Shown: positions 14,656 through 21,354 of the stretch, one piece after another
Numbering within the stretch: position 1 is the stretch's first letter
Layout of the letters: each line of letters starts with the position of its first letter
Position numbers and translations under genes: made by a program
Source: AC-37 sp034663685
GTDB taxonomy: Bacteria; Actinomycetota; Thermoleophilia; Solirubrobacterales; Thermoleophilaceae
Assembly (NCBI GenBank): GCA_034663685.1
Contig: JAXDJC010000021.1
Span: 1-25,319 of the forward strand
DNA length: 25,319 nt
Direction of reading: 5' to 3'
The notes under the pieces: generated by a model
What the model was told of the DNA's origin: nothing
Databases searched by the model: none
The model's input: only the letters and a program-made list of their open reading frames with translations

Positions 14656-15486
14656 GTGAGCGGTTCCAGGCAGCGCATCAACCTCCGGCCGGCGGTGGCG
14701 GCGGGAGCCGTCGGTGTGGCCGCGCTGGCGTTCGCCGGCCCAGCGTCCGCCGCCGGCGATCCCCCCTCGCGGCTCGAGGGCAACTTCACGATGAGCGGCA
14801 AGGTCCTCCGGACCAAGAACATCCAGGGCGAGAAGAAGGGGCAGAAGTACACGCGGACGTGGAAGTTCACGCCGTCGTGTGCCACGGGCCCCTGCCAGAA
14901 GGTCCAGCTCATCAGGACCCTCTCGAACGGAAGCAAGGACACGGTCAACCTCACCTGGAACGGCAGCGCGTACATCAGCAAGAGGAACCTCACCGTCGCC
15001 GGGAATTGCAACGGCAAGCCGGTGAAGAAGACCGACCACGCTCTCGTGAAGATCTCGGCGACGGTCACCGGCACGGCCGACCGAAAGGGCGTTCCCGTCT
15101 CCACCAAGCTCGACGCGACCTTCAGCGGCGACCACAAGATCGCCTGCCCCGGCGGCGCGAAGGCCACCGCGTCGACCGCCTCGTCCCTCACCGGCGTGCG
15201 CACCGATCCGCCCAAGCCGCCGGTGGCCGACTTCGAGTTCGATCCGCCGAGCGGCAGCGTGGCCGACGGGTCGAACCAGATCAGCTTCTTCGACGCCTCG
15301 TCCGACCCGGACGGGGGCAAGCTCGCGAGCTGGCAGTGGTCGTTCGGCGACGGTGGGACGGATGCCGCCCAGAACCCGACCCACACCTTTGCGTCGCCGG
15401 GGACCTACAGCGTCACGCTCACGGTCGTGGACGCGGACGACGGGGCCAGCTCCACCATCAGCCACGACATGCAGATCGCCCCGTAG
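14656..15486 (+). CDS. Secreted PKD-domain protein
   Basis: A 276-residue exported protein. The signal peptide covers about residues 1-33 (basic start, then AVAAGAVGVAALAFAGPA, cleaved near ASA-AG). The middle part (about 34-185) is Lys/Thr-rich and beta-strand-like, with four cysteines (SCATGPC, NCNG, ACPGG) that could form two disulfides. I do not recognise it. Residues about 188-276 form a PKD domain with PPVADFEF, SSDPDGG, the signature WSFGDGG, HTFASPGTYSVTLTV and a strand-forming end. PKD domains are Ig-like surface modules used in adhesion or protein-protein contact. The GTG start has AAGGGG five bases upstream. The stop is immediately followed by a seven-base-pair GC hairpin, which suggests a single-gene transcript. 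Confidence 0.9.
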   Translation: MSGSRQRINLRPAVAAGAVGVAALAFAGPASAAGDPPSRLEGNFTMSGKVLRTKNIQGEKKGQKYTRTWKFTPSCATGPCQKVQLIRTLSNGSKDTVNLTWNGSAYISKRNLTVAGNCNGKPVKKTDHALVKISATVTGTADRKGVPVSTKLDATFSGDHKIACPGGAKATASTASSLTGVRTDPPKPPVADFEFDPPSGSVADGSNQISFFDASSDPDGGKLASWQWSFGDGGTDAAQNPTHTFASPGTYSVTLTVVDADDGASSTISHDMQIAP

Positions 15487-15504
15487 GCGGGCGGAGGGCC
15501 CGCC
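15486..15504 (+). terminator. GC hairpin after the PKD gene
   Basis: GGCGGGC-GGAGG-GCCCGCC forms a perfect seven-base-pair stem that begins on the last base of the PKD stop codon. No T-run follows, so termination is plausible but unproven. Confidence 0.5.
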
Positions 15505-15555
15505 CCCGCGAGCCCTGGGGCAGCCGCCGCCTGGCGCTCGAACCGCAGCGACGGC

Positions 15556-15585
15556 CGAGGTGGCTCGACATGCCGAGCCACCTCG
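15556..15585. repeat. Perfect 12-bp inverted repeat with 6-base loop
   Basis: CGAGGTGGCTCG and CGAGCCACCTCG pair perfectly around the loop ACATGC. This is the strongest hairpin in the window, and it lies in the 136-base gap between two convergent genes. It could be a bidirectional terminator. On the plus strand the left arm also contains a GAGGTG Shine-Dalgarno match and the loop contains an ATG. Confidence 0.7.
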
Positions 15586-15647
15586 ACCGCCTCGCCGCGC
15601 GCGGCGGCGATCCGCTGCTTGGCTACGCCCGGCTCGCCGCCGGCTGA
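15570..15647 (+). CDS. Possible 25-residue small ORF starting in a hairpin loop
   Basis: The ATG lies in the loop of the 12-bp hairpin, and GAGGTG at 15557-15562 is seven bases upstream inside the stem. The reading frame encodes MPSHLDRLAARGGDPLLGYA and five more residues. Most of its codons end in G or C, like true genes here. It overlaps the last 25 bases of the COG4705 gene in antisense. If real, translation would be gated by the hairpin. It may equally be chance, given the GC content. Confidence 0.2.
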   Translation: MPSHLDRLAARGGDPLLGYARLAAG

Positions 15648-16534
15648 GCGGCGCCGCCGTCGTTGTGGTCCCGCTCGGCCCGCCCCGTCGCCGGGTCGTC
15701 GAGACCGGCGAGCCTCGGGTCGTCCTTCTTCATGCGCTCGAATGGGGTCTCGTCCACCCTGGTGACCGTCAGATAGATCACCAGCGCCAGGATCGTCACG
15801 AGGAAGATCACGCTCGTCCATGTCGTGCCGATCGCGAGCCCGCCGTCGGCCTTCGCCTGCGACATGTAGTCGCCGATCGAGGCCCCGAGCGGGCGCGTGA
15901 GGATGTACGCGATCCAGAACGAGAGCACCGCGTCGAGCCCGAAGCGGAAGTGCGCGACCGCGACCACCGCGATCATGCCGCCGAAGACCAGAGCCGCCTT
16001 CCAGTAGCCGAGGCTCAGCTTCTCCGCGGCGAGGTCGCCGGCCGCAGTGCCCAGCGCGAACGTGAAGAGCACCGCCAGCCAGTAGTAGGCCTCGCGCTTG
16101 GTCGTGTAGATCGTGTGGATCGACAGCGTCCGCTCACTGATGAACCAGATCGCGAACACCACCGCCAGTGCGATCGCGAACGCGATCGTCGTCGTCTGGA
16201 GCGCGACCCCGTAGTTGTCCACGAGGTTGTCGGTGATCAGCGTGCCGACGATGCTGATGAGCACGACCGCGAGCCAGTAGATGCCGGGCCGGTAGCGCTT
16301 CATCACGAACTGGAACGCGAGCACCACGAGCAGGGCCGCGGTCATGATGTAGGTCGTCTTGGTCAACCCGAGGCTGAGCTTCTCGTTCAGGTTGTCCGCC
16401 GCCGTCTCGCCGACGGTGGTGCAGAGGATCTTGATGATCCAGAAGTAGAGGGTGATCTCCGGGACCTTGTTCAACATCTGCCGGCCCCGTGAGGAGCGGG
16501 CGATGGCTGGGGGGGACTGAGCGGTTGTCGTCAT
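15623..16534 (-). CDS. COG4705/DUF347-type integral membrane protein
   Basis: A 303-residue polytopic membrane protein with eight or more helices. It shows the internal repetition typical of the family: GETAADNLNEKLSLG (42-56) echoes GTAAGDLAAEKLSLG (162-176), and GTLITDNLVDNYG and PLGASIGDYMS are related shorter units. Each unit carries acidic residues within the membrane region. The C-terminal 50 residues are charged and cytoplasmic (VDETPFERMKKDDPRLAGLD). The biochemical role of the family is not known to me; a transporter or ion-related function would fit the repeats with buried acids. ATG 16534 gives a polar 19-residue lead-in; ATG 16477 is an alternative that begins at the conserved LNKVPEITLYFWIIK. 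It is divergent from a response regulator gene, with tandem 11-base repeats between them, so that regulator probably controls it. Confidence 0.88.
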   Translation of the reverse strand: MTTTAQSPPAIARSSRGRQMLNKVPEITLYFWIIKILCTTVGETAADNLNEKLSLGLTKTTYIMTAALLVVLAFQFVMKRYRPGIYWLAVVLISIVGTLITDNLVDNYGVALQTTTIAFAIALAVVFAIWFISERTLSIHTIYTTKREAYYWLAVLFTFALGTAAGDLAAEKLSLGYWKAALVFGGMIAVVAVAHFRFGLDAVLSFWIAYILTRPLGASIGDYMSQAKADGGLAIGTTWTSVIFLVTILALVIYLTVTRVDETPFERMKKDDPRLAGLDDPATGRAERDHNDGGAAQPAASRA

Positions 16535-16555
16535 GCGAGCCAAGGTGGCACGCGG

Positions 16556-16606
16556 CACCTGACAAACACCTGACAGAGGGCCCCTCAGGCTGAAAGCAAC
16601 CTGAAC
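16556..16606. promoter_or_regulatory. Tandem 11-bp-period direct repeats: likely OmpR-family operator
   Basis: CACCTGACA occurs at 16556-16564 and again at 16567-16575, exactly 11 bases apart. A second pair, GGCTGA (16588) and ACCTGA (16599), is also 11 bases apart. OmpR/PhoB-family regulators bind such one-turn-spaced direct repeats as head-to-tail dimers. The array lies between COG4705 and the response regulator gene. Its last unit is at about -47 to -42 relative to a leaderless start at 16646. Autoregulation and control of COG4705 are inferred. Confidence 0.65.
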
Positions 16607-16633
16607 GCGGTCCGGCCGAACGCCCCGGACCCC

Positions 16634-16639
16634 CATCAT
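16634..16639 (+). promoter_or_regulatory. Candidate -10 element CATCAT for the response regulator gene
   Basis: CATCAT matches four of six positions of TATAAT. It is followed by six bases and then ATG 16646, with no Shine-Dalgarno. The direct-repeat operator covers where the -35 would begin, as in promoters activated by OmpR-family regulators. Confidence 0.35.
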
Positions 16640-16645
16640 GCAGGT

Positions 16646-17314
16646 ATGCAGCCGGTGACCATCGGAATCTGCGAGGACGATCCGGAGCTCCGGTCGGTCC
16701 TCGCCCGCGCCCTCGAGCACGAGGGCTTTCAGGTGCGCCTGACCTCGGCGGGGCACGAGGCCGTGGACCGCTTCTCGGCCGATCCACCCGACGTGCTGGT
16801 GCTCGACATCGGCCTCCCCGACGCCGACGGGCGCGACGTCTGCCAGGCGCTGCGCGCCCGCGGGATCTCGTCGCCGGTGCTCTTCCTCACCGCCCGCGAG
16901 GCGCTCACCGACCGCCTCGCCGGCTTCCACGTGGGCGGCGACGACTACCTCACCAAGCCGTTCGCGCTCGCGGAGCTGCTCGTGCGCCTGCACGCGCTGG
17001 CCCGCCGGCTCGACCCCGCGCCGCCGCCCAGCGGCACCGAGCTCGTGCTCGACCCCTCCACCCACGACGTGCGCCTGGGCGACGCCACGGCCCCGCTCAC
17101 GCCGACGGAGTTCCGCCTGCTCGCCGCGCTGGCCGCCCGGCCCGGGGAGATCATCCGCCGCAATCAGCTCGTGGCCGCCGCCTGGCCGGACGGCGCGATC
17201 GTGCACGACAACACGCTCGACACCTACGTCGGCCGGCTGCGCCGCAAGCTGCGCGGGCTGAAGAGCGAAGAGGGGATCGAGACGGTGCGCGGGGTGGGGT
17301 ACTCGCTGCGGTGA
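16646..17314 (+). CDS. OmpR-family response regulator (system 1)
   Basis: A 222-residue DNA-binding response regulator. The receiver domain (about 4-118) has the acidic pair D11/D12, phospho-acceptor D54 in LVLDIGLPDADG, T82 in FLTARE and K104 in LTKPF. The winged-helix domain (about 130-222) has the family signatures LTPTEFRLLAALAARPGE, recognition helix NTLDTYVGRLRRKL and the terminal ETVRGVGYSLR. When phosphorylated by the downstream kinase it should dimerise on direct repeats. A matching array sits just upstream, between it and the divergent COG4705 gene. The stop overlaps the GTG of the kinase gene (GTGA), so the two are coupled. I cannot assign a specific orthologue or stimulus. Confidence 0.95.
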   Translation: MQPVTIGICEDDPELRSVLARALEHEGFQVRLTSAGHEAVDRFSADPPDVLVLDIGLPDADGRDVCQALRARGISSPVLFLTAREALTDRLAGFHVGGDDYLTKPFALAELLVRLHALARRLDPAPPPSGTELVLDPSTHDVRLGDATAPLTPTEFRLLAALAARPGEIIRRNQLVAAAWPDGAIVHDNTLDTYVGRLRRKLRGLKSEEGIETVRGVGYSLR

Positions 17315-18699
17315 ACCGCCTGAGGCACCTGACGGTCCGCGGGCGCGTGACCCTGGCGGCGATCGGCGTGCTCGCGCTGGGCCTTGCCGTGATCTGCATC
17401 GGGATCAACCTCCTGCTGGCCAACCGCCTCGACGGCGACGCGTCCTCCGCCCTTCGCGACCGCGCCGAGGCCCAGCTCGCCACCCTCGACACCTCGAGCG
17501 GCGCGATCAAGCTCGAGGAGAACCGCAACGAGGCGGCGCTCGACCAGCACAGCTGGGTCTTCGCGGCGAACGGGAGGCCGCTCGAGAAGGCGCCCGCCGC
17601 GCCGGCCGTCCTGCGTGCGGTGGGCGCCCTCGCCGGCGTGAGCGCCTCGACCGAGCGCGAGCTGAACGACAGGGTCCGCCTGCGCGCCGTGCCCGTCTAC
17701 GGCCCGGGCCACAGCCGGGTGGGGACCGTGGTGGTGGGCGTCTCCCTCCAGCCGTACGAGGACTCGCGCCGGTTCGCACTGCTCGGCACGATCGCGCTCA
17801 GCGCACTGCTCCTGTTGCTCGGCGCCGTGCTCGTGCGCCGGGCGGTGGGCGCGGCGCTCAAGCCCGTGGCCGACATGGCCCACCGCGCGGCCGACTGGGG
17901 CGAGCAGGACCTGCACCGGCGCTTCGAGCTCGGCCCTCAGCAGGACGAGCTCGGCCGGCTCGCCGCCACCTTCAACGGGCTGCTCGAGCGGATCGAGGGA
18001 GTGCTGCGCCACGAGCAGCGCTTCTCGGCGGAGATGGCGCACGAGCTGCGCACCCCGCTGGCCGGCCTGCGCACGGAGGCCGAGCTGGCGCTCGCGTCCG
18101 CCCTGGAGGAGAACGAGCTGCGCGACTCGCTAGCGCGCGTGGTAGTGGGCACGGAGCGGATGACGCGGGTGATCGAGACCCTGCTCACCAGCGCCCGCGC
18201 CGACGCTCTCGCACCGCCCGGCTCGTGCGAGGCGGCCGGGCCGATGACCGAGGCCGTGGCCGCGCTCGAGCCGACCGCCGAGGAGCGCGGCGTGGCGGTC
18301 AGCGTCTACCCGCCCGTGAACGGAGGCAGCATCCAGGCGCCGGCCGACCTCGTGGCCCACGCCCTCCAGCCGCTGATCGAGAACGCCGTGCGCCACGCCA
18401 GCTCGCGGGTGACCGTGAGCGCCAGGTCGAGCCCGGGCCAGGTGGCGGTGATCGTGGAGGACGACGGCTCCGGCCTGGGTCAGGCCGACCCGGAGGAGCT
18501 CTTCGGCCCGGGGGCGAGCGACACGGGCGGCGCGGGCCTCGGCCTGCCGCTGGCCCGGCGCCTGGCACGGTCGAGCGGCGGGGACGTGGTGGCGGTGCCC
18601 GCCCTGCGCGGGGCGCGCTTCGAGCTGCGCCTCCCGATGGTCGGCAAGGACCGGACTAGGTCCGAGGGCCCCGGCTCTCACCGGCGGCGGCGAGGGTAA
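17311..18699 (+). CDS. Sensor histidine kinase (system 1)
   Basis: A 462-residue membrane sensor kinase. It has TM1 at about 13-36, an extracytoplasmic sensor loop of about 120 residues (37-154), TM2 at about 155-175 and a HAMP linker (about 176-230). The HisKA domain has phospho-acceptor H244 in FSAEMAHELRTPLAGL. The ATPase domain has N358 (LIENAVRHA), the G1 box DDGSGLG and the G2 box GGAGLGLPLARRLA. It should phosphorylate the response regulator encoded immediately upstream; the signal is unknown. The last residues (RTRSEGPGSHRRRRG) lie in a 44-base overlap with the 3' end of the oppositely transcribed kinase of system 2, and look like a read-through tail rather than domain sequence. Confidence 0.95.
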   Translation: MNRLRHLTVRGRVTLAAIGVLALGLAVICIGINLLLANRLDGDASSALRDRAEAQLATLDTSSGAIKLEENRNEAALDQHSWVFAANGRPLEKAPAAPAVLRAVGALAGVSASTERELNDRVRLRAVPVYGPGHSRVGTVVVGVSLQPYEDSRRFALLGTIALSALLLLLGAVLVRRAVGAALKPVADMAHRAADWGEQDLHRRFELGPQQDELGRLAATFNGLLERIEGVLRHEQRFSAEMAHELRTPLAGLRTEAELALASALEENELRDSLARVVVGTERMTRVIETLLTSARADALAPPGSCEAAGPMTEAVAALEPTAEERGVAVSVYPPVNGGSIQAPADLVAHALQPLIENAVRHASSRVTVSARSSPGQVAVIVEDDGSGLGQADPEELFGPGASDTGGAGLGLPLARRLARSSGGDVVAVPALRGARFELRLPMVGKDRTRSEGPGSHRRRRG

Positions 18700-19954
18700 G
18701 CGCCACGACGGGCGACGGCCCCGGCCGCGTGACGGCCAGCCGGCCTCCCTCCGCGTGGGCGAGCGAGCGGGCGAGCGGGAGGCCGATGCCGTGGCCGCCG
18801 CCTGCATCCGCGCGGCGCGCGAACGCCTCCTCGGGATCGCCGCCGAAGCCGGCGCCCGCGTCCGCGACCTCGACCGCCAGCCAGCCCTCGATCGGCCGCA
18901 CGGTCACCGTCGCCTCGCCCGCGCCGTGGCGCAGCGCGTTGTCGAGCAGCACGTCCAGGATCTCGCGCACCACGCCGGGCGCCGCGGCGGCGACCGCGCG
19001 CTCGGCCGCGATGTTCGTGCGCAGCGGCCTGCCCGCGGCGGCGAGCGCCCCGCGCCAGCGATCGACGGCCTCGTCCACGACCACCACCAGGTCCGTGACC
19101 GCGTCCCCCCGGTGGGCACCGCGCGCCACCGCCAGCAGCGTTCCGATGGTGGACTCCAGGCGCTCCACCTGCGCGAGCGCCGCCGCGAGCTCCGGCGCCG
19201 GCTCGCCGCGCAGCTCCATCGCCTCGAGCTCGATTCGCAGGGCCGCCAGCGGCGTGCGGAGCTGGTGCGAGGCGTCCGCGCTGAACGCGCGCTCGCGCGA
19301 GACGAGGTCGTCGAGCCGCTCGGCCGTGGTGTCGAGCGCCGTGGCCACCGCGTCGATCTCCTCGACCCCCGCGCGCGGGGCGCGGACGGAGAAGTCCCCG
19401 GAGCCGAGTCGGCCGGCGATCCCGGCCAGCCGCTCGAGCGGAGCCGACAGGCGCCGGCCGAACAGGACCGCGGCCGCGCCGGCGAGCGCCACCACGAGCA
19501 GCCCCAGCCCGGCCAGGGCGGCCCAGGCCCGCCGCGCGTCGTGCTCCACGCGCGTGTCCCGCCGCGCGGCCACCACCACGCCGTGCACCTGCTCGCCGCT
19601 GAGCAGCGGGATCGCGGCAACCAGCCGGTGGCCCCGGGCGTCGGTGACCGGCTGCCGCCGCCGGAGCGCCGACCGCACGAGCGAGTCGTCGCCCGCCGGG
19701 CCGGCACCCGCGATGCGGCGCGCGCGCAGGTCGTACACGCTGAGCGAGTCGGGGCTCCTGGGCAGCTCGACGGGGTCGCCCGGCGACGCCCGGCTCACGT
19801 CGATCCCGCGCGTGGCGGCGATCGCCTCGCGCTGGAGCCTGAGCAGCTCCTCGTCGCGGTAGGAGCGCTCGAGCACCACGCCCAGCGGGATCGCGAAGAG
19901 CACCACGGCCGCCGTCGCGACTCCCGCGATCGTGAGGGCGAGCCGGCGCCTCAT
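18656..19954 (-). CDS. Sensor histidine kinase (system 2)
   Basis: A 432-residue membrane sensor kinase. It has TM1 at about 5-27, an extracytoplasmic loop of about 115 residues (28-145), TM2 at about 146-168 and a HAMP linker (about 169-222). H230 lies in the H-box FSADASHQLRTPLAALR. N339 is in LLDNALRHG, with DAGAGFGG and the G2 box GGGHGIGLPLARSLA. The sensor loop contains many charged residues and no recognised domain. ATG 19954 overlaps the regulator stop by one base (TGATG), so the pair is coupled. It lies tail to tail with the other kinase gene. The two kinases differ clearly in sequence, so this is not a recent duplication. The partner should be the regulator immediately upstream. Confidence 0.95.
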   Translation of the reverse strand: MRRRLALTIAGVATAAVVLFAIPLGVVLERSYRDEELLRLQREAIAATRGIDVSRASPGDPVELPRSPDSLSVYDLRARRIAGAGPAGDDSLVRSALRRRQPVTDARGHRLVAAIPLLSGEQVHGVVVAARRDTRVEHDARRAWAALAGLGLLVVALAGAAAVLFGRRLSAPLERLAGIAGRLGSGDFSVRAPRAGVEEIDAVATALDTTAERLDDLVSRERAFSADASHQLRTPLAALRIELEAMELRGEPAPELAAALAQVERLESTIGTLLAVARGAHRGDAVTDLVVVVDEAVDRWRGALAAAGRPLRTNIAAERAVAAAAPGVVREILDVLLDNALRHGAGEATVTVRPIEGWLAVEVADAGAGFGGDPEEAFARRADAGGGHGIGLPLARSLAHAEGGRLAVTRPGPSPVVALTLAAAGESRGPRT

Positions 19955-20625
19955 CAGCCCTCGAAGCGGTAGCCCACGCCGCGCAGCGTGGTGATCGCCT
20001 CCGGGCCGATCTTCTGCCGCAGCGTGAGCATGTGCGTGTCGAGCGTCTTGGTCGAGCCGAGCCACTCGGTGTCCCAGACCTCGCGCATGATCCGGTCGCG
20101 CGTGACCACGCGGCCGGCCTCCTCGGCCAGCAGGTGCAGCAGGTCGAACTCCTTCGGGGTGAGGGCCAGCTCCTCGTGGCCGCGCCAGGCCCGCCGGGCG
20201 CCCCGGTCGATCCGGACCTCGCCGGCGACCACCGGCTCGTCGGGCTCCGGCTCGCCGGCGCCGGCCCTGCGCACGTGCGCGCGCACCCGCGCGAGCAGCT
20301 CCGAGAGGCGGAACGGCTTGACCAGGTAGTCGTCGGCGCCCGCGTCGAGCCCCGCCACCACGTCGAACTCCTGGTCGCGCGCCGAGAGGATCAGGATCGC
20401 CAGGTCCGGGCGCGCGCCGCGAAGGCGCCGGCACACCTCGATCCCGTCGATGTCGGGGAGCCCGAGGTCGAGGATCACGAGGTTCACGTCGTCCGTAGCC
20501 GCGGCCAGCGCGCCACCGCCGCGCGAGAGGCGCCGCACCTCGTAGCCCTGCGCGTCCAGGACCCGGGAGAGCCCGTCCGCGATCGCGTCGTCGTCCTCCA
20601 CGAGAAGGATCGTCGGGTGAGCCAC
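19954..20625 (-). CDS. OmpR-family response regulator (system 2)
   Basis: A 223-residue response regulator. The receiver keeps the acidic cluster EDDD (about 10-13), the phospho-acceptor Asp in LVILDLGLPDIDG (about residue 53), a Ser in ILSARDQ in place of the usual Thr, and the Lys in LVKPFRLSEL. The winged-helix domain has LTPKEFDLLHLLAEEAG, recognition helix TKTLDTHMLTLRQKI and the terminal TTLRGVGYRFEG. GTG 20625 is the start because MAHPTILLVEDD begins the domain and a TACGGT -10-like element sits six bases upstream. Tandem 11-base repeats lie between it and the divergent lipoprotein-ABC operon, so autoregulation and control of that exporter are likely. Confidence 0.95.
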   Translation of the reverse strand: MAHPTILLVEDDDAIADGLSRVLDAQGYEVRRLSRGGGALAAATDDVNLVILDLGLPDIDGIEVCRRLRGARPDLAILILSARDQEFDVVAGLDAGADDYLVKPFRLSELLARVRAHVRRAGAGEPEPDEPVVAGEVRIDRGARRAWRGHEELALTPKEFDLLHLLAEEAGRVVTRDRIMREVWDTEWLGSTKTLDTHMLTLRQKIGPEAITTLRGVGYRFEG

Positions 20626-20631
20626 GGGCGA

Positions 20632-20637
20632 ACCGTA
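20632..20637 (-). promoter_or_regulatory. Candidate -10 element TACGGT for system 2 regulator
   Basis: On the minus strand TACGGT fits TANNNT exactly. It is followed by six bases and then GTG 20625. There is no Shine-Dalgarno, so the transcript is probably leaderless. Confidence 0.45.
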
Positions 20638-20665
20638 ACCCCGCCCGCCGACACGCGGCCGCAAC

Positions 20666-20685
20666 CTTGACCTGGGCTTGACCTG
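20666..20685. promoter_or_regulatory. Perfect tandem repeat CTTGACCTG, 11-bp period: likely OmpR-family operator
   Basis: CTTGACCTG occurs at 20666-20674 and 20677-20685, separated by two bases, giving an exact 11-base period. It lies between the divergent regulator (start 20625) and lipoprotein (start 20758) genes. The near half-site is at about -41 to -49 from a leaderless start at 20625. It shares the core ACCTG with the operator of system 1. Binding by the neighbouring regulator is inferred. Confidence 0.65.
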
Positions 20686-20745
20686 CACGGGGTTTCGGCC
20701 TGATCCGCGTGTGCAACCGTCGCCCTCGACATGGCGAACGACCAC

Positions 20746-20750
20746 GGAGG
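20746..20750 (+). promoter_or_regulatory. Shine-Dalgarno GGAGG deciding the lipoprotein start
   Basis: GGAGG is seven bases before GTG 20758. The upstream in-frame ATG 20731 has no ribosome-binding site and would add nine polar residues ahead of the lipoprotein signal peptide. Confidence 0.6.
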
Positions 20751-20757
20751 CGCAGCG

Positions 20758-21354
20758 GTGCGAACACGAATCTTCATGGCGGCGGCGATCGCCGCCGGCG
20801 CGCTTGCGATAGCCGGGTGCGGCAGCTCGGGCTCGAAGTCGGGCGGCAGCACGAAGGCGGCCAACCCGAACAAGCCCGAGGTCAGTCCCGCCGGCGACAT
20901 CCCGGACAACCAGGCGTACGTCGCCTACACGCCGCCCGGCGCCGGCTTCAGCATCAAGGTGCCGGAGGGCTGGGCACGCACCACCACCGGCGGCGCGACC
21001 AAGTTCGCGGACAAGCTCAACTCCGTCGTGGTCGAGTCGGTTCCCGCCAGGAGCGCGCCGACCGTGCAGGACGCCAAGAGCACCGACGTGCCCAGGATCT
21101 CCGCGGGGGCGAAGCACTTCAAGCTCGGCAAGGTCTCGATCGTCAAGCGCACGGCCGGTCCCGCGGTCCTGATCACGTACACGGTCGACTCGCCGGCGGA
21201 CCCCGTGACCGGCAAGGTCACGACCGACGCGGTGGAGCGCTACGTGTTCTTCAACAAGGGCAAGCGGATCGTGGTCACCCTCACCGGAGCCAAGGGCGCC
21301 GACAACGTCGACCCCTGGAAGATCGTGACCAACTCGGTGAGGTTCTCGGGATGA
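20758..21354 (+). CDS. Secreted lipoprotein with PsbP/LpqN-like domain
   Basis: A 198-residue predicted lipoprotein. The signal peptide (about 1-20) has a basic start (MRTRIF), a hydrophobic core and the lipobox IAGC with Cys21 as the acylated residue. A Ser/Gly/Lys-rich linker follows. The globular part (about 50-198) begins AYVAYTPPGAGFSIKVPEGW, typical of PsbP/LpqN-like folds, and ends DPWKIVTNSVRFSG. The fold call is made by eye and is moderate in strength. It is the first gene of an exporter operon, and its stop overlaps the ATG of the first ATPase (ATGA). It could deliver or capture the exporter's substrate outside the membrane, or act as an accessory to the large permease loops. Expression is probably governed by the operator shared with the divergent two-component system. 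Confidence 0.85.
   Translation: MRTRIFMAAAIAAGALAIAGCGSSGSKSGGSTKAANPNKPEVSPAGDIPDNQAYVAYTPPGAGFSIKVPEGWARTTTGGATKFADKLNSVVVESVPARSAPTVQDAKSTDVPRISAGAKHFKLGKVSIVKRTAGPAVLITYTVDSPADPVTGKVTTDAVERYVFFNKGKRIVVTLTGAKGADNVDPWKIVTNSVRFSG

Noticed and set aside
14539..15465. N-terminal extension of the minus-strand membrane protein
   Set aside because: It runs antisense through the PKD gene. Codons between 14539 and 14604 often end in A or T, and a -10-like element plus GTG 14538 give a better start.
16535..17206. N-terminal extension of the COG4705 frame
   Set aside because: It is antisense to response regulator 1 and would cover the operator region. The conserved membrane domain starts shortly after ATG 16534.
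20731..20757. ATG 20731 as the lipoprotein start
   Set aside because: No Shine-Dalgarno precedes it, and it adds polar residues before the lipoprotein signal. GTG 20758 has GGAGG at seven bases.
19955..20767. Upstream extension of the system 2 kinase frame
   Set aside because: It overlaps response regulator 2 in another frame. The TGATG junction and the first transmembrane helix set the start at 19954.
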